The translations under genes were made by a program, and so were the position numbers. The notes under the pieces were generated by a model. That model saw only the letters and a list, made by a program, of their open reading frames with translations. It made no database searches and had not been told where the DNA came from. This document shows positions 52,800-61,699 of a stretch of 64,000 nt of DNA, one piece after another (positions within the stretch are counted from its first letter, which is position 1; each line of letters opens with the position of its first letter). This stretch comes from Planctomycetota bacterium (lineage in GTDB: Bacteria; Planctomycetota; PLA2), in assembly GCA_021776785.1 (NCBI GenBank), contig JAJFFF010000004.1, positions 1 to 64,000 of the forward strand, read 5' to 3'.

Positions 52800-54647
52800 T
52801 TGCGCAAACTAGTCTTTTGTCTTCTGGTATTCGTTATCGTCGCGCCGACGCCGGCCGCATGGAGCATCTGCAACATGCCGCCGCCCGCGGATGATCCCGA
52901 AGACCCGCTCCCCGAACCGATTCCGCTTCCCCCGCCGCCGCCGGACCCCGGCGTCCCGAGCGGCGACCCGGGCCAGGGCCCCCCGGCGACGCCTACGCCC
53001 ACACCTTCGACACCGGGCAACCCGCGCACAGGCGCGCGGACCGGCCCACGTTCCGGCGGCGTCAGCTACGCCGACTCGTGGCGGCTTTGGTGGGAACTCA
53101 ACCGCGAGTACATGCTCGGTCTGCGCGGCACCATTGCCAGCAAGGACGTCTTGTCGGGCGGTTCGTCGGAGGCCGAAACGCGCGCGCGAGCTGAGGTTCG
53201 ATCCAAAGTCGCAACCGCGCTGCGCGCCGTCGCAGGAAGCGCAACGGATCGTCGCGTGCGTGCCGCCGCGCTTCGCGCACTCGGCCGTGCAGGAAATGAG
53301 CGCGACGTCGCATTGTTTCTACGTGTGCTCCGCCACCCGCAACAACCCACCAAGGTGTACGAAGCCGCGGCGATCGGACTCGGTTCGCTCGCGCGCGTCG
53401 ACAATTCTGCGCTCCGCGGCGAAGTCCAAGAGTTCTTCGAGCGTCTTCTCCACGACAAGGTTCGGATGCCGTCGCACAGCCGCCGTCTCGCGATCCTTGC
53501 GGTCAGCTTGCGTGGCCGCGATGATCGCATGATCGGCAGGCTGCTGGCGGCGCGGCTCGCCACGAAGCTCAAATCCTCCGAGTCGTCAACGATGCTCTAC
53601 GCGTGCGGCTTGACCCGCGATCCGTTGCTCATTCCGCCGCTCGTCGAAGCCGTAACAAGCGGCAAACTCGGAGGCCGCAAACTCAACGACATCGCCCGCG
53701 GGCGCGCCGCGCTCGGACTCGCGATGACTTTAGACCCGACGGCCGTCGCGGTCCTCGCACGCACCTTAAAGTCGCGGCGCGCACAGTCACACACGCGCCG
53801 CAGCGCCGTCGTCGGCCTCGGCATGCTTCTGCGTTTGGACACGCTGTCCGAGGACCAACGTGCGCGGGGCCAAAAAGCGATCCTGCGCGCGTTCGGCCGT
53901 GATAAGGATCGCCTCGTCCAAGGCTACGCCGCTGTGGCGATGGGCGCGGCGCGCACACCGTTCGGTGTGTCGCTGCTTCGCAAGGCGGTCGACGACGCTG
54001 ACATGACCGTGCGCCCCTACGCCGCGCTGGCGCTTGGGATCGCGAGCCGCCATGATCGGGACAACAAAGCCCTGCGCGAGTTCTTATTCGCCAAGCTGCG
54101 CCGCTCAAAAGACACGGAACGGACCGCCGCGCTCTCGATCGCCGTCGGCCTGTCCGGAGCCAAGGAAGCGCGCGACCACTTGTTTCAGTGCCTGCGTCGC
54201 AAACGACTCAAAGTTGGCGTTCGGGCGCCCGCGATCCAAGGACTCGGCCTACTGCGGCAACCGTCCCCGGAAATCGAGTCGACGCTCGTTGCCGCTCTCG
54301 ACGATGGATCCCACACGGTGGTCGAGGACGCCTCGCTCGCCCTCGGGTTCTTGGGGCGCCGCGCAACGGCGCGCTTACTCGTCAACAAGTTGAGAAAAAC
54401 GAAGTCGGCCTCTGTGCAAGTGCACATGGTTGCTGCGTTGAGCCACCTCGGGAGTACGGTCGCGATTCCGTCTTTGCTCGACGTACTGTCCGACAAGACG
54501 TTGAAGCACACGATGCGCGAGTCCGCCGCCTCGGCGTTGGGCATTCTCGTAGACGACCGCAAGAACGACCCGTTGTTTGAAATCGACGCCCATACGAATC
54601 CGTACGGACTGACGAACCCCGGTCGCAACCTGGTTATTGTGTACTAA
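52800..54647 (+). CDS. Exported HEAT-repeat protein
   Basis: The 615-residue protein has a signal peptide (about 1-22), a Pro/Asp-rich linker (24-85, long runs of PPPPP and TPTPTP) and a solenoid of some ten HEAT-type repeats, such as RVRAAALRALGRAGNERDVA, VYEAAAIGLGSLA, GYAAVAMGAARTPFG, VRPYAALALGIAS and AAASALGIL-like units (ESAASALGILVDDRK). HEAT solenoids serve as binding scaffolds. The TTG start at 52800 is supported by GAGGGAAGG 6 bases upstream and the immediate signal peptide. It converges on the small gene ending at 54659. Its partner is unknown. Confidence 0.85.
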   Translation: MRKLVFCLLVFVIVAPTPAAWSICNMPPPADDPEDPLPEPIPLPPPPPDPGVPSGDPGQGPPATPTPTPSTPGNPRTGARTGPRSGGVSYADSWRLWWELNREYMLGLRGTIASKDVLSGGSSEAETRARAEVRSKVATALRAVAGSATDRRVRAAALRALGRAGNERDVALFLRVLRHPQQPTKVYEAAAIGLGSLARVDNSALRGEVQEFFERLLHDKVRMPSHSRRLAILAVSLRGRDDRMIGRLLAARLATKLKSSESSTMLYACGLTRDPLLIPPLVEAVTSGKLGGRKLNDIARGRAALGLAMTLDPTAVAVLARTLKSRRAQSHTRRSAVVGLGMLLRLDTLSEDQRARGQKAILRAFGRDKDRLVQGYAAVAMGAARTPFGVSLLRKAVDDADMTVRPYAALALGIASRHDRDNKALREFLFAKLRRSKDTERTAALSIAVGLSGAKEARDHLFQCLRRKRLKVGVRAPAIQGLGLLRQPSPEIESTLVAALDDGSHTVVEDASLALGFLGRRATARLLVNKLRKTKSASVQVHMVAALSHLGSTVAIPSLLDVLSDKTLKHTMRESAASALGILVDDRKNDPLFEIDAHTNPYGLTNPGRNLVIVY

Positions 54648-54658
54648 CGAACGCGCGA

Positions 54659-54991
54659 CTAAGGCGCGAGGTCCAACACGTTGAAGTGCGTGAACGGCGC
54701 CTCGCTGCCATGCAGGCTGGCGAGGCCCACGAACTCGGCGCATTCCCCGAGCTGGGACCAGATCTGCATGACGGCGACGTTGCTGTGTGCATCGCGCGCA
54801 CAGTCCTCGCTCTTCCATTCAAAGATCTCAACAACGGATCCGTCGTGCTTCGACTCGAGATAAGTCGGGTGCGAATCGGTAACCAAACCTTCGCGCCGCA
54901 AAACGGCAACGTGTCCCGCGAGCAAACGGCGCAGCTCGGCTTGTTTTTCTGCCCTAGGTCGATACACGGCAATAACGGCGCTCGGCTTCAT
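54659..54991 (-). CDS. Small dimeric alpha/beta-barrel-like protein (ABM-like)
   Basis: The 110-residue protein has the strand-helix-strand pattern of antibiotic-biosynthesis-monooxygenase-like or EthD-like ferredoxin-fold proteins: KPSAVIAVYRPRAEKQAELR, a helix ending in HVAVLRREG, the strand VVEIFEWKSED, the helix AVMQIWSQLGECAEF and the final FNVLDLAP. The ATG at 54991 has GAGGT 4 bases upstream. Such proteins act as dimers on small aromatic or reactive metabolites or as dabb-type stress proteins. Nothing here fixes the substrate. Confidence 0.62.
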   Translation of the reverse strand: MKPSAVIAVYRPRAEKQAELRRLLAGHVAVLRREGLVTDSHPTYLESKHDGSVVEIFEWKSEDCARDAHSNVAVMQIWSQLGECAEFVGLASLHGSEAPFTHFNVLDLAP

Positions 54992-55085
54992 CCAGACCTC
55001 GTTTCTGTGGTACGCGAAAACTTCGTTCGTCATCCTAGCTAGAGACGCGCGACTTCAAGTCGGAGTCCGGCATCAAAAGACAGAA

Positions 55086-55360
55086 GTGCCCGAAGATGCC
55101 GTAGCGTTCGTCCCAGGCGCCAGATTCCAAGTCTCGCCGCACATCATCGACGACGCGATCGACGACGCGATCGACGACGTGTGGCGGCATACGAGCAAAC
55201 CCCGAAATCGCTGGACGGGCACTCGGGTCGAGTACTTTTTCGCGGTGGACACCTGGTGGCCGACCCGACGCAGCAGCGCGAAATCGTGATTCTTGAGGTC
55301 GCCACGGACATGCTCTCGATCATTCCGGACACGAGCTTCACGAACTACATCGACTGGTAG
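55086..55360 (+). pseudogene. Possible frameshifted gene remnant
   Basis: A plus-strand frame from about 55086 (EDAVAFVPGARFQVSPHIID) has protein-like composition up to the 12-bp repeat at 55146-55179. From just after the repeat a different frame is protein-like to a TAG at 55358-55360 (TQQREIVILEVATDML, IPDTSFTNYIDW). Joining them needs a frame change near 55180. No family is recognised and no clear start is visible. It may equally be chance. Confidence 0.25.
55146..55179. repeat. 12-bp tandem repeat, 2.8 copies
   Basis: ATCGACGACGCG is repeated at 55146 and 55158, and a third partial copy (ATCGACGACG) begins at 55170. Repeat slippage here could explain the frame change suspected in the surrounding sequence. 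The remaining gap between 54992 and 55409 shows nothing else recognisable. Confidence 0.7.
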
Positions 55361-55409
55361 GAGTCGGGGCGACAAGACAGCCGTACCGCTTGGAGCGAGC
55401 ACGGTCGGA

Positions 55410-57593
55410 TTACTTCTTGAGAACCAGCAACGCCATCGCCGTTGCATAGTGCTTTCCGTACGGCGGCCAATCGACCCATGTCCCGTCCGCTTCGACGCAG
55501 CGGAGGAGATCGGTGCGCAGTTTTTTGAGCGCCGCCGTGTCCTCTAACTCCCTAAGACCGATCGCCGCATGCCAATACGCGAAGTGAAAGAAATACGCCG
55601 ACGCGCCGCTCGGCATCGTCCAGCCGGCGGTCATTTTGACCGAACGACGTAGGTTTTTGCGGTACTGCATGAAGTAGCCGAGTGTCTTGCGAAGATCCGA
55701 TTTCTTCACCGCACCCAGTTTGAAAAGCGCCTGTTCGCACGCGGGCGCGCGACCGATCGATGTCGCGGCGTCCTTGTTCCAGTTGCGCGGGTGCGGCCAC
55801 GTGTACGTATAGATACCCGCCGCCTCGCGCATGTCGATCAGCGCCTTTTTTCCCTTTTCGAGCACTTTGTCGCTCACCTTCAGACCGGCGTCGCGCGCTT
55901 GGAGCAACGAGACCATCGACGGGCCCGTGTTCATGGAGTGGTAGCGCCCCCGCGGCATCGGCGGCCATCCGCGAATCGTCGTTGTGCGCTCGCCCCACGC
56001 GCGGTTGTAACTCCACGCGCCGATCGTGCACTGGCCCGCTTCGACGTACGCAACGGCGCGCTGCGCATCCTCTTTGTGCTTCGGATCGCGCCGGAAACGC
56101 TCGACAAAAAAGTCGAGCGCGTACCCCGCACTCCACGCGTTGGCTTTGGCCGCCGACGTGGTCTTCATCCAGTCGCGCAGCCACTGCGTCGCCCGTTCCA
56201 TCTCTGCATCGTGCGCATCGTGAACAAGAAGCGCATGCGCCGCCAAAGCCGTCACGGCGCCCTGCCAATCGTCCGGCCCCCGGCCCGTGATCCAGGAACC
56301 GTCGGCCTGTTGCTGAAGGGCGAGCCAATTCAACGCCTGCTCGATGACATCCGATTTCCGGACGCGCTCGGTGGATGCGACGTCGCCGGAAACCTCCTCC
56401 AGAGCTTCAAACATCGCCATTCGCGCGGGCTCCCCCAACCGCGCTTTGCATTTCATGAACCACGGCGAGTCGCTGGCGACCGCCGCCCACTGCTCTTTGG
56501 CTTCCGCGTGCTCACCCTTGCGATAGAGCAGGCATCCGAGGTAGTAGCGTGCCTCGTCGGATTTGCTCTTGCGGAACTGTGTTTCCGCCTTCTCGTGATC
56601 GCCGCGACCTAGACTCGTCAGGCCGAGGCTTTGTTTCGGAGCGCGTTTGGCGAGGAAGCGATACACGAACGCGGGGCTGTACGTGCCGATGCTTTCCATC
56701 GTCGCCACATGTTTGCCGCGTGGTGTGGAGACGATCAGCGCGGGCGGTTTCGCATCGGCGAGGCGCGTTCCGTACCGGGATACGGGGTCCACGCCTGCAC
56801 CCGTACCGGCGGTGTAGGACTGCGGGTGGACAGAAGCGCGGTGCAGCACAAATTTCTTTTGAATGAGCTCTCGAACACCAGGGTCCATCATGATGATCGC
56901 GGTCAAGTTCGTCTCCGCAAACGTTGCTCGCTCCGTCACGGGCTCGCCCTGCAGGAACGTCAAAACGCGTTTCTTCTCGCGCCGCGCTTGGGCCATGGCG
57001 GCGTCCACGTCGTCCACCCAAGTCATGGATCCACCGAACAGTTGCTCCAGTTGCACGATGGGCTCTACGACGCGCAGAAGCCAACCGTGCGGCGCTTTTT
57101 TCTTCAGTGCCTCGGTCACATCCCAGCGGACGAGTCCGTCTTTTGGCGCCACTTCGGCTTCGAACACGGCTTCGGCTGCGGCGTCCGGCTGCCCGTCCCA
57201 CGAGGTGCGCCCCTCGGTCCAAGCCGATTGGACCGGATACAACCCGAGACGGAAGGGCTTGGACGGCGGTCGCTTCGACAGCTTCAAGCTAAGAACCAAT
57301 GTGGCGCTCTCGATCCGTTTCGGCAGCCGGCCGAAGCGCAAAAGAACGCGGTTCGTATCGCCCATGTTGATCGAGAGAGTCGGCATGCTGCCAAACACGC
57401 CCTTGGGCAGGTACGAGATCAACGTCATGTCCGCATCGACCGCCAGCGTGCGCTGCTGTTTGTTCTGCAGGATGAGCTCGAGTCGCGGGCCGTTGTCGGA
57501 CTCTTTGCTCTCGAAAGAGAACCAGTCGTCGCGCTGGTTTTGGGCGATGCCGGCGCTTGCCAACAGGAGTACGGCGATCAGCGTGATTCTCAT
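55410..57593 (-). CDS. Exported multidomain protein: thioredoxin-like, TPR and squalene-cyclase-like toroid
   Basis: The 727-residue protein has a signal peptide (about 1-17) and a beta-rich DNRLRE-like domain (about 45-185, RVLLRFGRLPKRIESATLVL). A thioredoxin-like region follows (about 190-310, VDAAMAQARREKKRVLTFLQ), but without the CxxC pair, so it is not a redox enzyme. A short TPR stretch (EARYYLGCLLYRKGEHAEAK) leads to a C-terminal alpha/alpha-toroid of the squalene-cyclase/prenyltransferase type (ALNWLALQQQADGSWITG, GAWSYNRAW, CVEADGTWVDWPPYGKHYAT, AMALLVLKK). Catalytic DxDD-type motifs of cyclases are not seen. The start overlaps the LanC-like gene in an ATGA, making it the last of a coupled three-gene operon. 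Confidence 0.82.
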   Translation of the reverse strand: MRITLIAVLLLASAGIAQNQRDDWFSFESKESDNGPRLELILQNKQQRTLAVDADMTLISYLPKGVFGSMPTLSINMGDTNRVLLRFGRLPKRIESATLVLSLKLSKRPPSKPFRLGLYPVQSAWTEGRTSWDGQPDAAAEAVFEAEVAPKDGLVRWDVTEALKKKAPHGWLLRVVEPIVQLEQLFGGSMTWVDDVDAAMAQARREKKRVLTFLQGEPVTERATFAETNLTAIIMMDPGVRELIQKKFVLHRASVHPQSYTAGTGAGVDPVSRYGTRLADAKPPALIVSTPRGKHVATMESIGTYSPAFVYRFLAKRAPKQSLGLTSLGRGDHEKAETQFRKSKSDEARYYLGCLLYRKGEHAEAKEQWAAVASDSPWFMKCKARLGEPARMAMFEALEEVSGDVASTERVRKSDVIEQALNWLALQQQADGSWITGRGPDDWQGAVTALAAHALLVHDAHDAEMERATQWLRDWMKTTSAAKANAWSAGYALDFFVERFRRDPKHKEDAQRAVAYVEAGQCTIGAWSYNRAWGERTTTIRGWPPMPRGRYHSMNTGPSMVSLLQARDAGLKVSDKVLEKGKKALIDMREAAGIYTYTWPHPRNWNKDAATSIGRAPACEQALFKLGAVKKSDLRKTLGYFMQYRKNLRRSVKMTAGWTMPSGASAYFFHFAYWHAAIGLRELEDTAALKKLRTDLLRCVEADGTWVDWPPYGKHYATAMALLVLKK

Positions 57594-58711
57594 TTCGGTT
57601 TCTCCGTTCGAATCATCAGAGGGAGTGGCGTTCCGGCGGGGTCAGCCAGCCGCAGGAAAAAGTGTCCCATCCCGGCAAGTCCCGTCATGTAGGACGGGTC
57701 GTAGTCGATCTTCATGTGGCTCTTCAAAAGAACGCGCCCGGACTTGCGCGCCTCTTCGAACCAACGCTTGTCTTTCCGTGCAACGTACTCCTCGAGGAAC
57801 AGCTCGGCGTTGCCGGCTACCCCGTGACATTGGCAGCCGCTTTCGCGAGCGGTCCGTCCTTCTTTCTCGGTCACCGTGAGACAGCGCTTGTACGCGTCGG
57901 CGTACTCCGGAAGCTCCTTGAAGAACAAGCCGATGCCGGGCGCGCCGTGGCACCATTGCACACGGCGCAGCGTGCTCGTTGCCGGGACGGTTCTCCACCA
58001 GTGGCCGTCCTCCTCGTGCTCCAGTAGGAACTGGGCGGCTTCGTGCGCGCGCACCGTGTACCGCTTCACGCCGGTGCGCCTCCCGAGATGTAAGAGGAAG
58101 TACCCGATTCCCGCCGCGCCGTGGCTGAACCCGAGATAGACCGCTTTGTTCTTGCCGGGCGCGATGGGCCAGGACGCTTGGCCGCCCTTTCGGACAGCAT
58201 GGGCGAGTAAGTAGTCGCCGGCCCGCTGTGCCGCCGCAAGATGTTTTTTGTCGCCCGTCGCCCGATGCAAGTTAAGCAAGAAGATGCCGGTACCCGCCGC
58301 GCCGGAGATGATGTCGGTGGCGGCGTACTCCGGCAAGCGTTCGGCGCAGCGACGCGCGTCGCGCAGAAACCGTTTGTCGCCGGTTGCCCAGAAGCATTCC
58401 AAACACGCCTCGCCAACGCCGGCGCGCCCCACGTAGAGCCCGCACGCGGTTGGCATTTCGTCCACGGCGTGCCTCAGCGTTTCGCGCGTCGCCTCGAGCC
58501 AGCGTTTGTCCTTGGTCGCACGATAGAGCGCCGCGAAGTAGATCGCGACGCCGGCATCCCCGGCGTAGACCCCCGGCCCTTTTGCGAACGTCCAACCCGT
58601 GTCGGTTCGTTGGGCCTTCTTGCGCAGACGTTCGCCTATCTCTTTGGCGGCGGCGATGTCCGCCTGCAACGGCGCCAACAAGAGGAGAAGAATCGCGGTG
58701 ATGCGAATCAC
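57590..58711 (-). CDS. Exported LanC-like zinc protein
   Basis: The 373-residue protein has a signal peptide (about 1-17, ending LLAPLQA) and the seven-fold alpha/alpha-toroid pattern of lanthionine cyclases, with GxxG inner-helix motifs repeated (GLYVGRAGVGEAC, DIISGAAGTGIFLLN, LGFSHGAAGIGYFL, WCHGAPGIGLFF, CQCHGVAGNAELF, MTGLAGMGHFFL). The zinc ligands of NisC correspond to C254 and C295-H296, and the active-site HGAAG histidine to H197, all present. Known LanC enzymes are cytoplasmic, so a signal peptide is unusual. No lanthipeptide precursor or dehydratase is encoded nearby. The start overlaps the stop of the sigma-factor fusion gene as ATGA, so the two are translated together. Confidence 0.86.
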   Translation of the reverse strand: MIRITAILLLLLAPLQADIAAAKEIGERLRKKAQRTDTGWTFAKGPGVYAGDAGVAIYFAALYRATKDKRWLEATRETLRHAVDEMPTACGLYVGRAGVGEACLECFWATGDKRFLRDARRCAERLPEYAATDIISGAAGTGIFLLNLHRATGDKKHLAAAQRAGDYLLAHAVRKGGQASWPIAPGKNKAVYLGFSHGAAGIGYFLLHLGRRTGVKRYTVRAHEAAQFLLEHEEDGHWWRTVPATSTLRRVQWCHGAPGIGLFFKELPEYADAYKRCLTVTEKEGRTARESGCQCHGVAGNAELFLEEYVARKDKRWFEEARKSGRVLLKSHMKIDYDPSYMTGLAGMGHFFLRLADPAGTPLPLMIRTEKPK

Positions 58712-61512
58712 TTTTTTTCTCCCATCTCAACGCGCATCGGCGTGTTGGCAACGACTTCGAACTTGCGCGCGACAGTGCCCTGGCGTGCGACGTAGTGACC
58801 CGCCGAAAGGGTCCACGCCGACCACCCGCGCCACGCGAAACCAAGCCGGCGGTCCGCAAGAGCTCCCTTGGCGCCCGCGACGAGTCGCCCCGCGCGATGA
58901 AGCGTCAGGGGTTCGCCCGGACGGCCGCGCGCGACAATGTCCACCCGGACGCCGGGCACGACCTCAAGGTCGCGCTCGATGATCCCTTCCCCCACGTCGA
59001 TGGCGTCGAAGCTTCCCAATGCGAGGCGGGTGAACTTCTTGTTCACGAAGCGGAACACGACAGGCAGATAACGACCGGGTCTTACGTTTCGGATCCGATA
59101 GGAACCGTCACGCGCGATCGTCGTTTCGTCGCCCCACTCCCATCTGCTATCCAGCAACCGGATGCGCGCGCCCGGCGGGGCATGGCGCACGAACCCTTGC
59201 ACCGTCGAGGCGTGGTCGAGCTCGATATCCACGCGCAACGTTGATTGGCCGGGCGCGACGGTGATCGTTCCGTCGTACCGCGCATAACCCTCGGCGATAA
59301 GGAACCACCGATAGGTTCCCGCATCGAGCGGGCCGAACCGCCATTCCGCAGGCGCCGCCATGTGCACGCCGCGATTGCTGACGTACGCCCGAAAAATGGA
59401 CACAGGCGCGCCCGTCGCGGCATCCCGGACCGTTCCTTGGACCTCGCATCGCGTCGCAACGGGGCGCGCTCCGGGGAACGTGAGCGTGATCCCGTTGGTT
59501 GCGCGCATCGCCGGCGTTCGGACCGGCGGCTTCAGGAAGGCTGCGGAGCAAGCGACGAGAGCGCAGGGATCCGTCGGCAGGTGCGCGAACCGAAACGTTC
59601 CGTCCGCCGCGATCGACGCCGACGTCAACGTCACTGGGCCCTCGCGCGCAATGACGACGCCTTCCCGCGCGGGCTGCCCGTCGCTCCAACGTACATATCC
59701 TGTGAACGCGACACCGCGGTGCATCTCTACGCGAATAAGCGGCGGTTCGGTTTCCGAGGGCTCAAACTCCGGCGTGAGCGTTGGGGCGAATCTGCGCGCA
59801 CGCACGAGCATGCGCGTACGCATCGTGCCCGCCGCATCCACGCGGCACCGTCCATCGAAACCGGTGCGCGTGTCGCCGACGAGCGCGCCGGCGATCGGGT
59901 GCCCGGCCGCGTCCACGACCAAGAACTCCGCGCACGGTTTCCGACGCCCAACCAAAGTGACGCGGTCGGCGATCGGTTGGTGATCTCCGATCACGGAGAC
60001 AACCAGTCCACTCATCGCGGGCACGCGCTCGAATCGAAAATGACCGTCGGAGTCGCTGAGCACATGGATGTGCTGCGGCCAGTCGCTCGTTCTGAGTGAA
60101 ACCGGAACGTCGCCAAGCGGTTCGCCGCGGTGATCTTTCACCTGGCCGGTGACCGTTCGCGCGCGATACAACCGCAACTTGACGAACGCATTCCCTCCGT
60201 CGGGCGCGAACGGGAGCACTTCGGCAGGCGAAACCCGTCCGGGCGCGATCGCTCCGACGCGACATTGCTCCTGCATCGTGTTGTTGTGAAATCCACCGGA
60301 CGGGGCGTGTTTGAATTCGAACGATCCATCCAACGCGCTGCGCGTTTCGACGGGATCGCGGTGGCGATCCGGCCAAAGCTGAACGCGCGCCCCCTCCACC
60401 GGCCGGCCGGTGGCGTCGTCCACGACGGTTCCGCGAAGCGTCGCGCCGGCAACGAGTACGAAGTTTTGCTCGCCGCTCCCGCCGACGCGAACGACCAGCG
60501 GTGCGTACGCGGCGGCTTGGACGATCGCCACGGCCGGCTGTTGGGGCAGCGCCTCGATCCGGTATCGCCCGTCGCCGCGGGATCGCGTCATGCGGGTCAT
60601 CCCGTCATGCGTGGATTTCCATCGGATCGTCGCGCCTGCCACCGGCACTCGATCAAGGTTCATGACCAAGCCGGTCAACGCTTTGCGTGACTCGGAACGT
60701 TGGGCCGTCACCTCCGCGGAATCCGGTTCGAACAGCGACGCCGGCGACAGCGACCGGCGCGATTCGAAGGTCGGCAGCGAGGCCGCCACCGTGGCGCGCG
60801 CGGGCTGCCGCGTCTCACGTTTCGCGAGGAACAGACTGAGCACCATCAAGCACAGGGCCGCCGCAGCTGCGGCCGCTTTCAGCGCGACGCCGTTCGGAAT
60901 GAGTGCTTTCGCATCCGCGACCATCCACGGCAGCAAGAAAATCCCGGCACTGAACCGTGCGGGTAAGCGTGATCGCAACAGCGCGCGCGCCCTCTGGAGA
61001 CGGACGCGGACGTTCGCCTCCGAGATGTCGAGCAGCAGAGCGGTGTCGCGCGTCGTCAGCCCCTCGAGGTAGTACAGCACGACCGCATCGCGCAGCTTCG
61101 CTGGCAACCGATCCACGTGGTGTCGAAGCCGCCGCGCCTGCTCCTCATGGATCAGCCCGCGAATCGGTTCCACCGGTCCCTTGGCCGAGGTGAGCTGCGC
61201 GGCGATCTCGGCGCGGCGTTGACTCTGTGCGCGGTACCGATAAGCCGTTCGGACGACCGCCGTGACGAGCCAGGGCCAGATCGATGCATCCAAACCGGCG
61301 CCGCGCTTGTGCATCAGCGAGAGATACGCGGTTTGCACGCAGTCGTCCGCCGCCGCGGGCCAGATCCGTCGCGCCGCCCGTCGAAGCCGCGGTTGGGTGC
61401 GACGCACGACCATCTCGATCGCTGCTTCGTCGCCGTCCACGAGATAGCGATCCACCAAGTCCTCAAGCGTTGCCACACCCAAGTAGTGCATCTCGCGCAC
61501 AAATCGTAACAA
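58708..61512 (-). CDS. ECF sigma factor fused to a membrane helix and carboxypeptidase-regulatory-like repeats
   Basis: The 934-residue protein begins with an ECF sigma factor: region 2 at about 19-95 (DDCVQTAYLSLMHKRGAG, IWPWLVTAVVRTAYRYRAQS) and region 4 at about 126-184 (VDRLPAKLRDAVVLYYLEGL, TTRDTALLLDISEANVRVRL). A membrane helix at about 208-230 (GVALKAAAAAAALCLMVLSL) would place the remaining 700 residues outside. These contain several carboxypeptidase-D-regulatory-like beta sandwiches (TLRGTVVDDATGRPVEGARV, TVTGQVKDHRGEPLGDVPV, VQGTVRDAATGAPVSIFRA). No anti-sigma gene is adjacent, so the C-terminal part may itself sense and restrain. The start is uncertain (TTG 61512, GTG 61500 or ATG 61491). 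It heads the LanC-like/toroid operon. Confidence 0.88.
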   Translation of the reverse strand: MLRFVREMHYLGVATLEDLVDRYLVDGDEAAIEMVVRRTQPRLRRAARRIWPAAADDCVQTAYLSLMHKRGAGLDASIWPWLVTAVVRTAYRYRAQSQRRAEIAAQLTSAKGPVEPIRGLIHEEQARRLRHHVDRLPAKLRDAVVLYYLEGLTTRDTALLLDISEANVRVRLQRARALLRSRLPARFSAGIFLLPWMVADAKALIPNGVALKAAAAAAALCLMVLSLFLAKRETRQPARATVAASLPTFESRRSLSPASLFEPDSAEVTAQRSESRKALTGLVMNLDRVPVAGATIRWKSTHDGMTRMTRSRGDGRYRIEALPQQPAVAIVQAAAYAPLVVRVGGSGEQNFVLVAGATLRGTVVDDATGRPVEGARVQLWPDRHRDPVETRSALDGSFEFKHAPSGGFHNNTMQEQCRVGAIAPGRVSPAEVLPFAPDGGNAFVKLRLYRARTVTGQVKDHRGEPLGDVPVSLRTSDWPQHIHVLSDSDGHFRFERVPAMSGLVVSVIGDHQPIADRVTLVGRRKPCAEFLVVDAAGHPIAGALVGDTRTGFDGRCRVDAAGTMRTRMLVRARRFAPTLTPEFEPSETEPPLIRVEMHRGVAFTGYVRWSDGQPAREGVVIAREGPVTLTSASIAADGTFRFAHLPTDPCALVACSAAFLKPPVRTPAMRATNGITLTFPGARPVATRCEVQGTVRDAATGAPVSIFRAYVSNRGVHMAAPAEWRFGPLDAGTYRWFLIAEGYARYDGTITVAPGQSTLRVDIELDHASTVQGFVRHAPPGARIRLLDSRWEWGDETTIARDGSYRIRNVRPGRYLPVVFRFVNKKFTRLALGSFDAIDVGEGIIERDLEVVPGVRVDIVARGRPGEPLTLHRAGRLVAGAKGALADRRLGFAWRGWSAWTLSAGHYVARQGTVARKFEVVANTPMRVEMGEKK

Positions 61513-61614
61513 CGATTCTCACGAAAAAGGCGAACCCCGCAGGCGGTTTCGGCCGTGTCCGTCGTTTTGTGGGCGCGGGAGAACAATCGCTCCGTAGCCC
61601 CGTTTGGCTCCGTC

Positions 61615-61649
61615 GGGCGGGCCGTCACGATGCTGGCCCGCCCTTTTTT
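61615..61649 (+). terminator. Strong intrinsic terminator in the leader of the WD40 kinase gene
   Basis: GGGCGGGCC (61615-61623) and GGCCCGCCC (61635-61643) make a perfect 9-bp all-GC stem around an 11-base loop, followed by TTTTTT. It points along the plus strand and ends 50 bp before the kinase start codon, with no plus-strand gene before it. It would stop any transcript begun in the roughly 100 bp after the divergent sigma gene start, so it is either an attenuator of the kinase gene or the end of a small RNA. Confidence 0.85.
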
Positions 61650-61699
61650 GTTTCCGTGAGCCGCGTGATCCGCAAACTCGCACTAAAGGCGGGACCCAG

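Noticed and set aside
57590-58711. Lanthipeptide biosynthesis cluster
   Set aside because: There is no dehydratase, precursor peptide, protease or transporter nearby, and the LanC-like protein carries a signal peptide.
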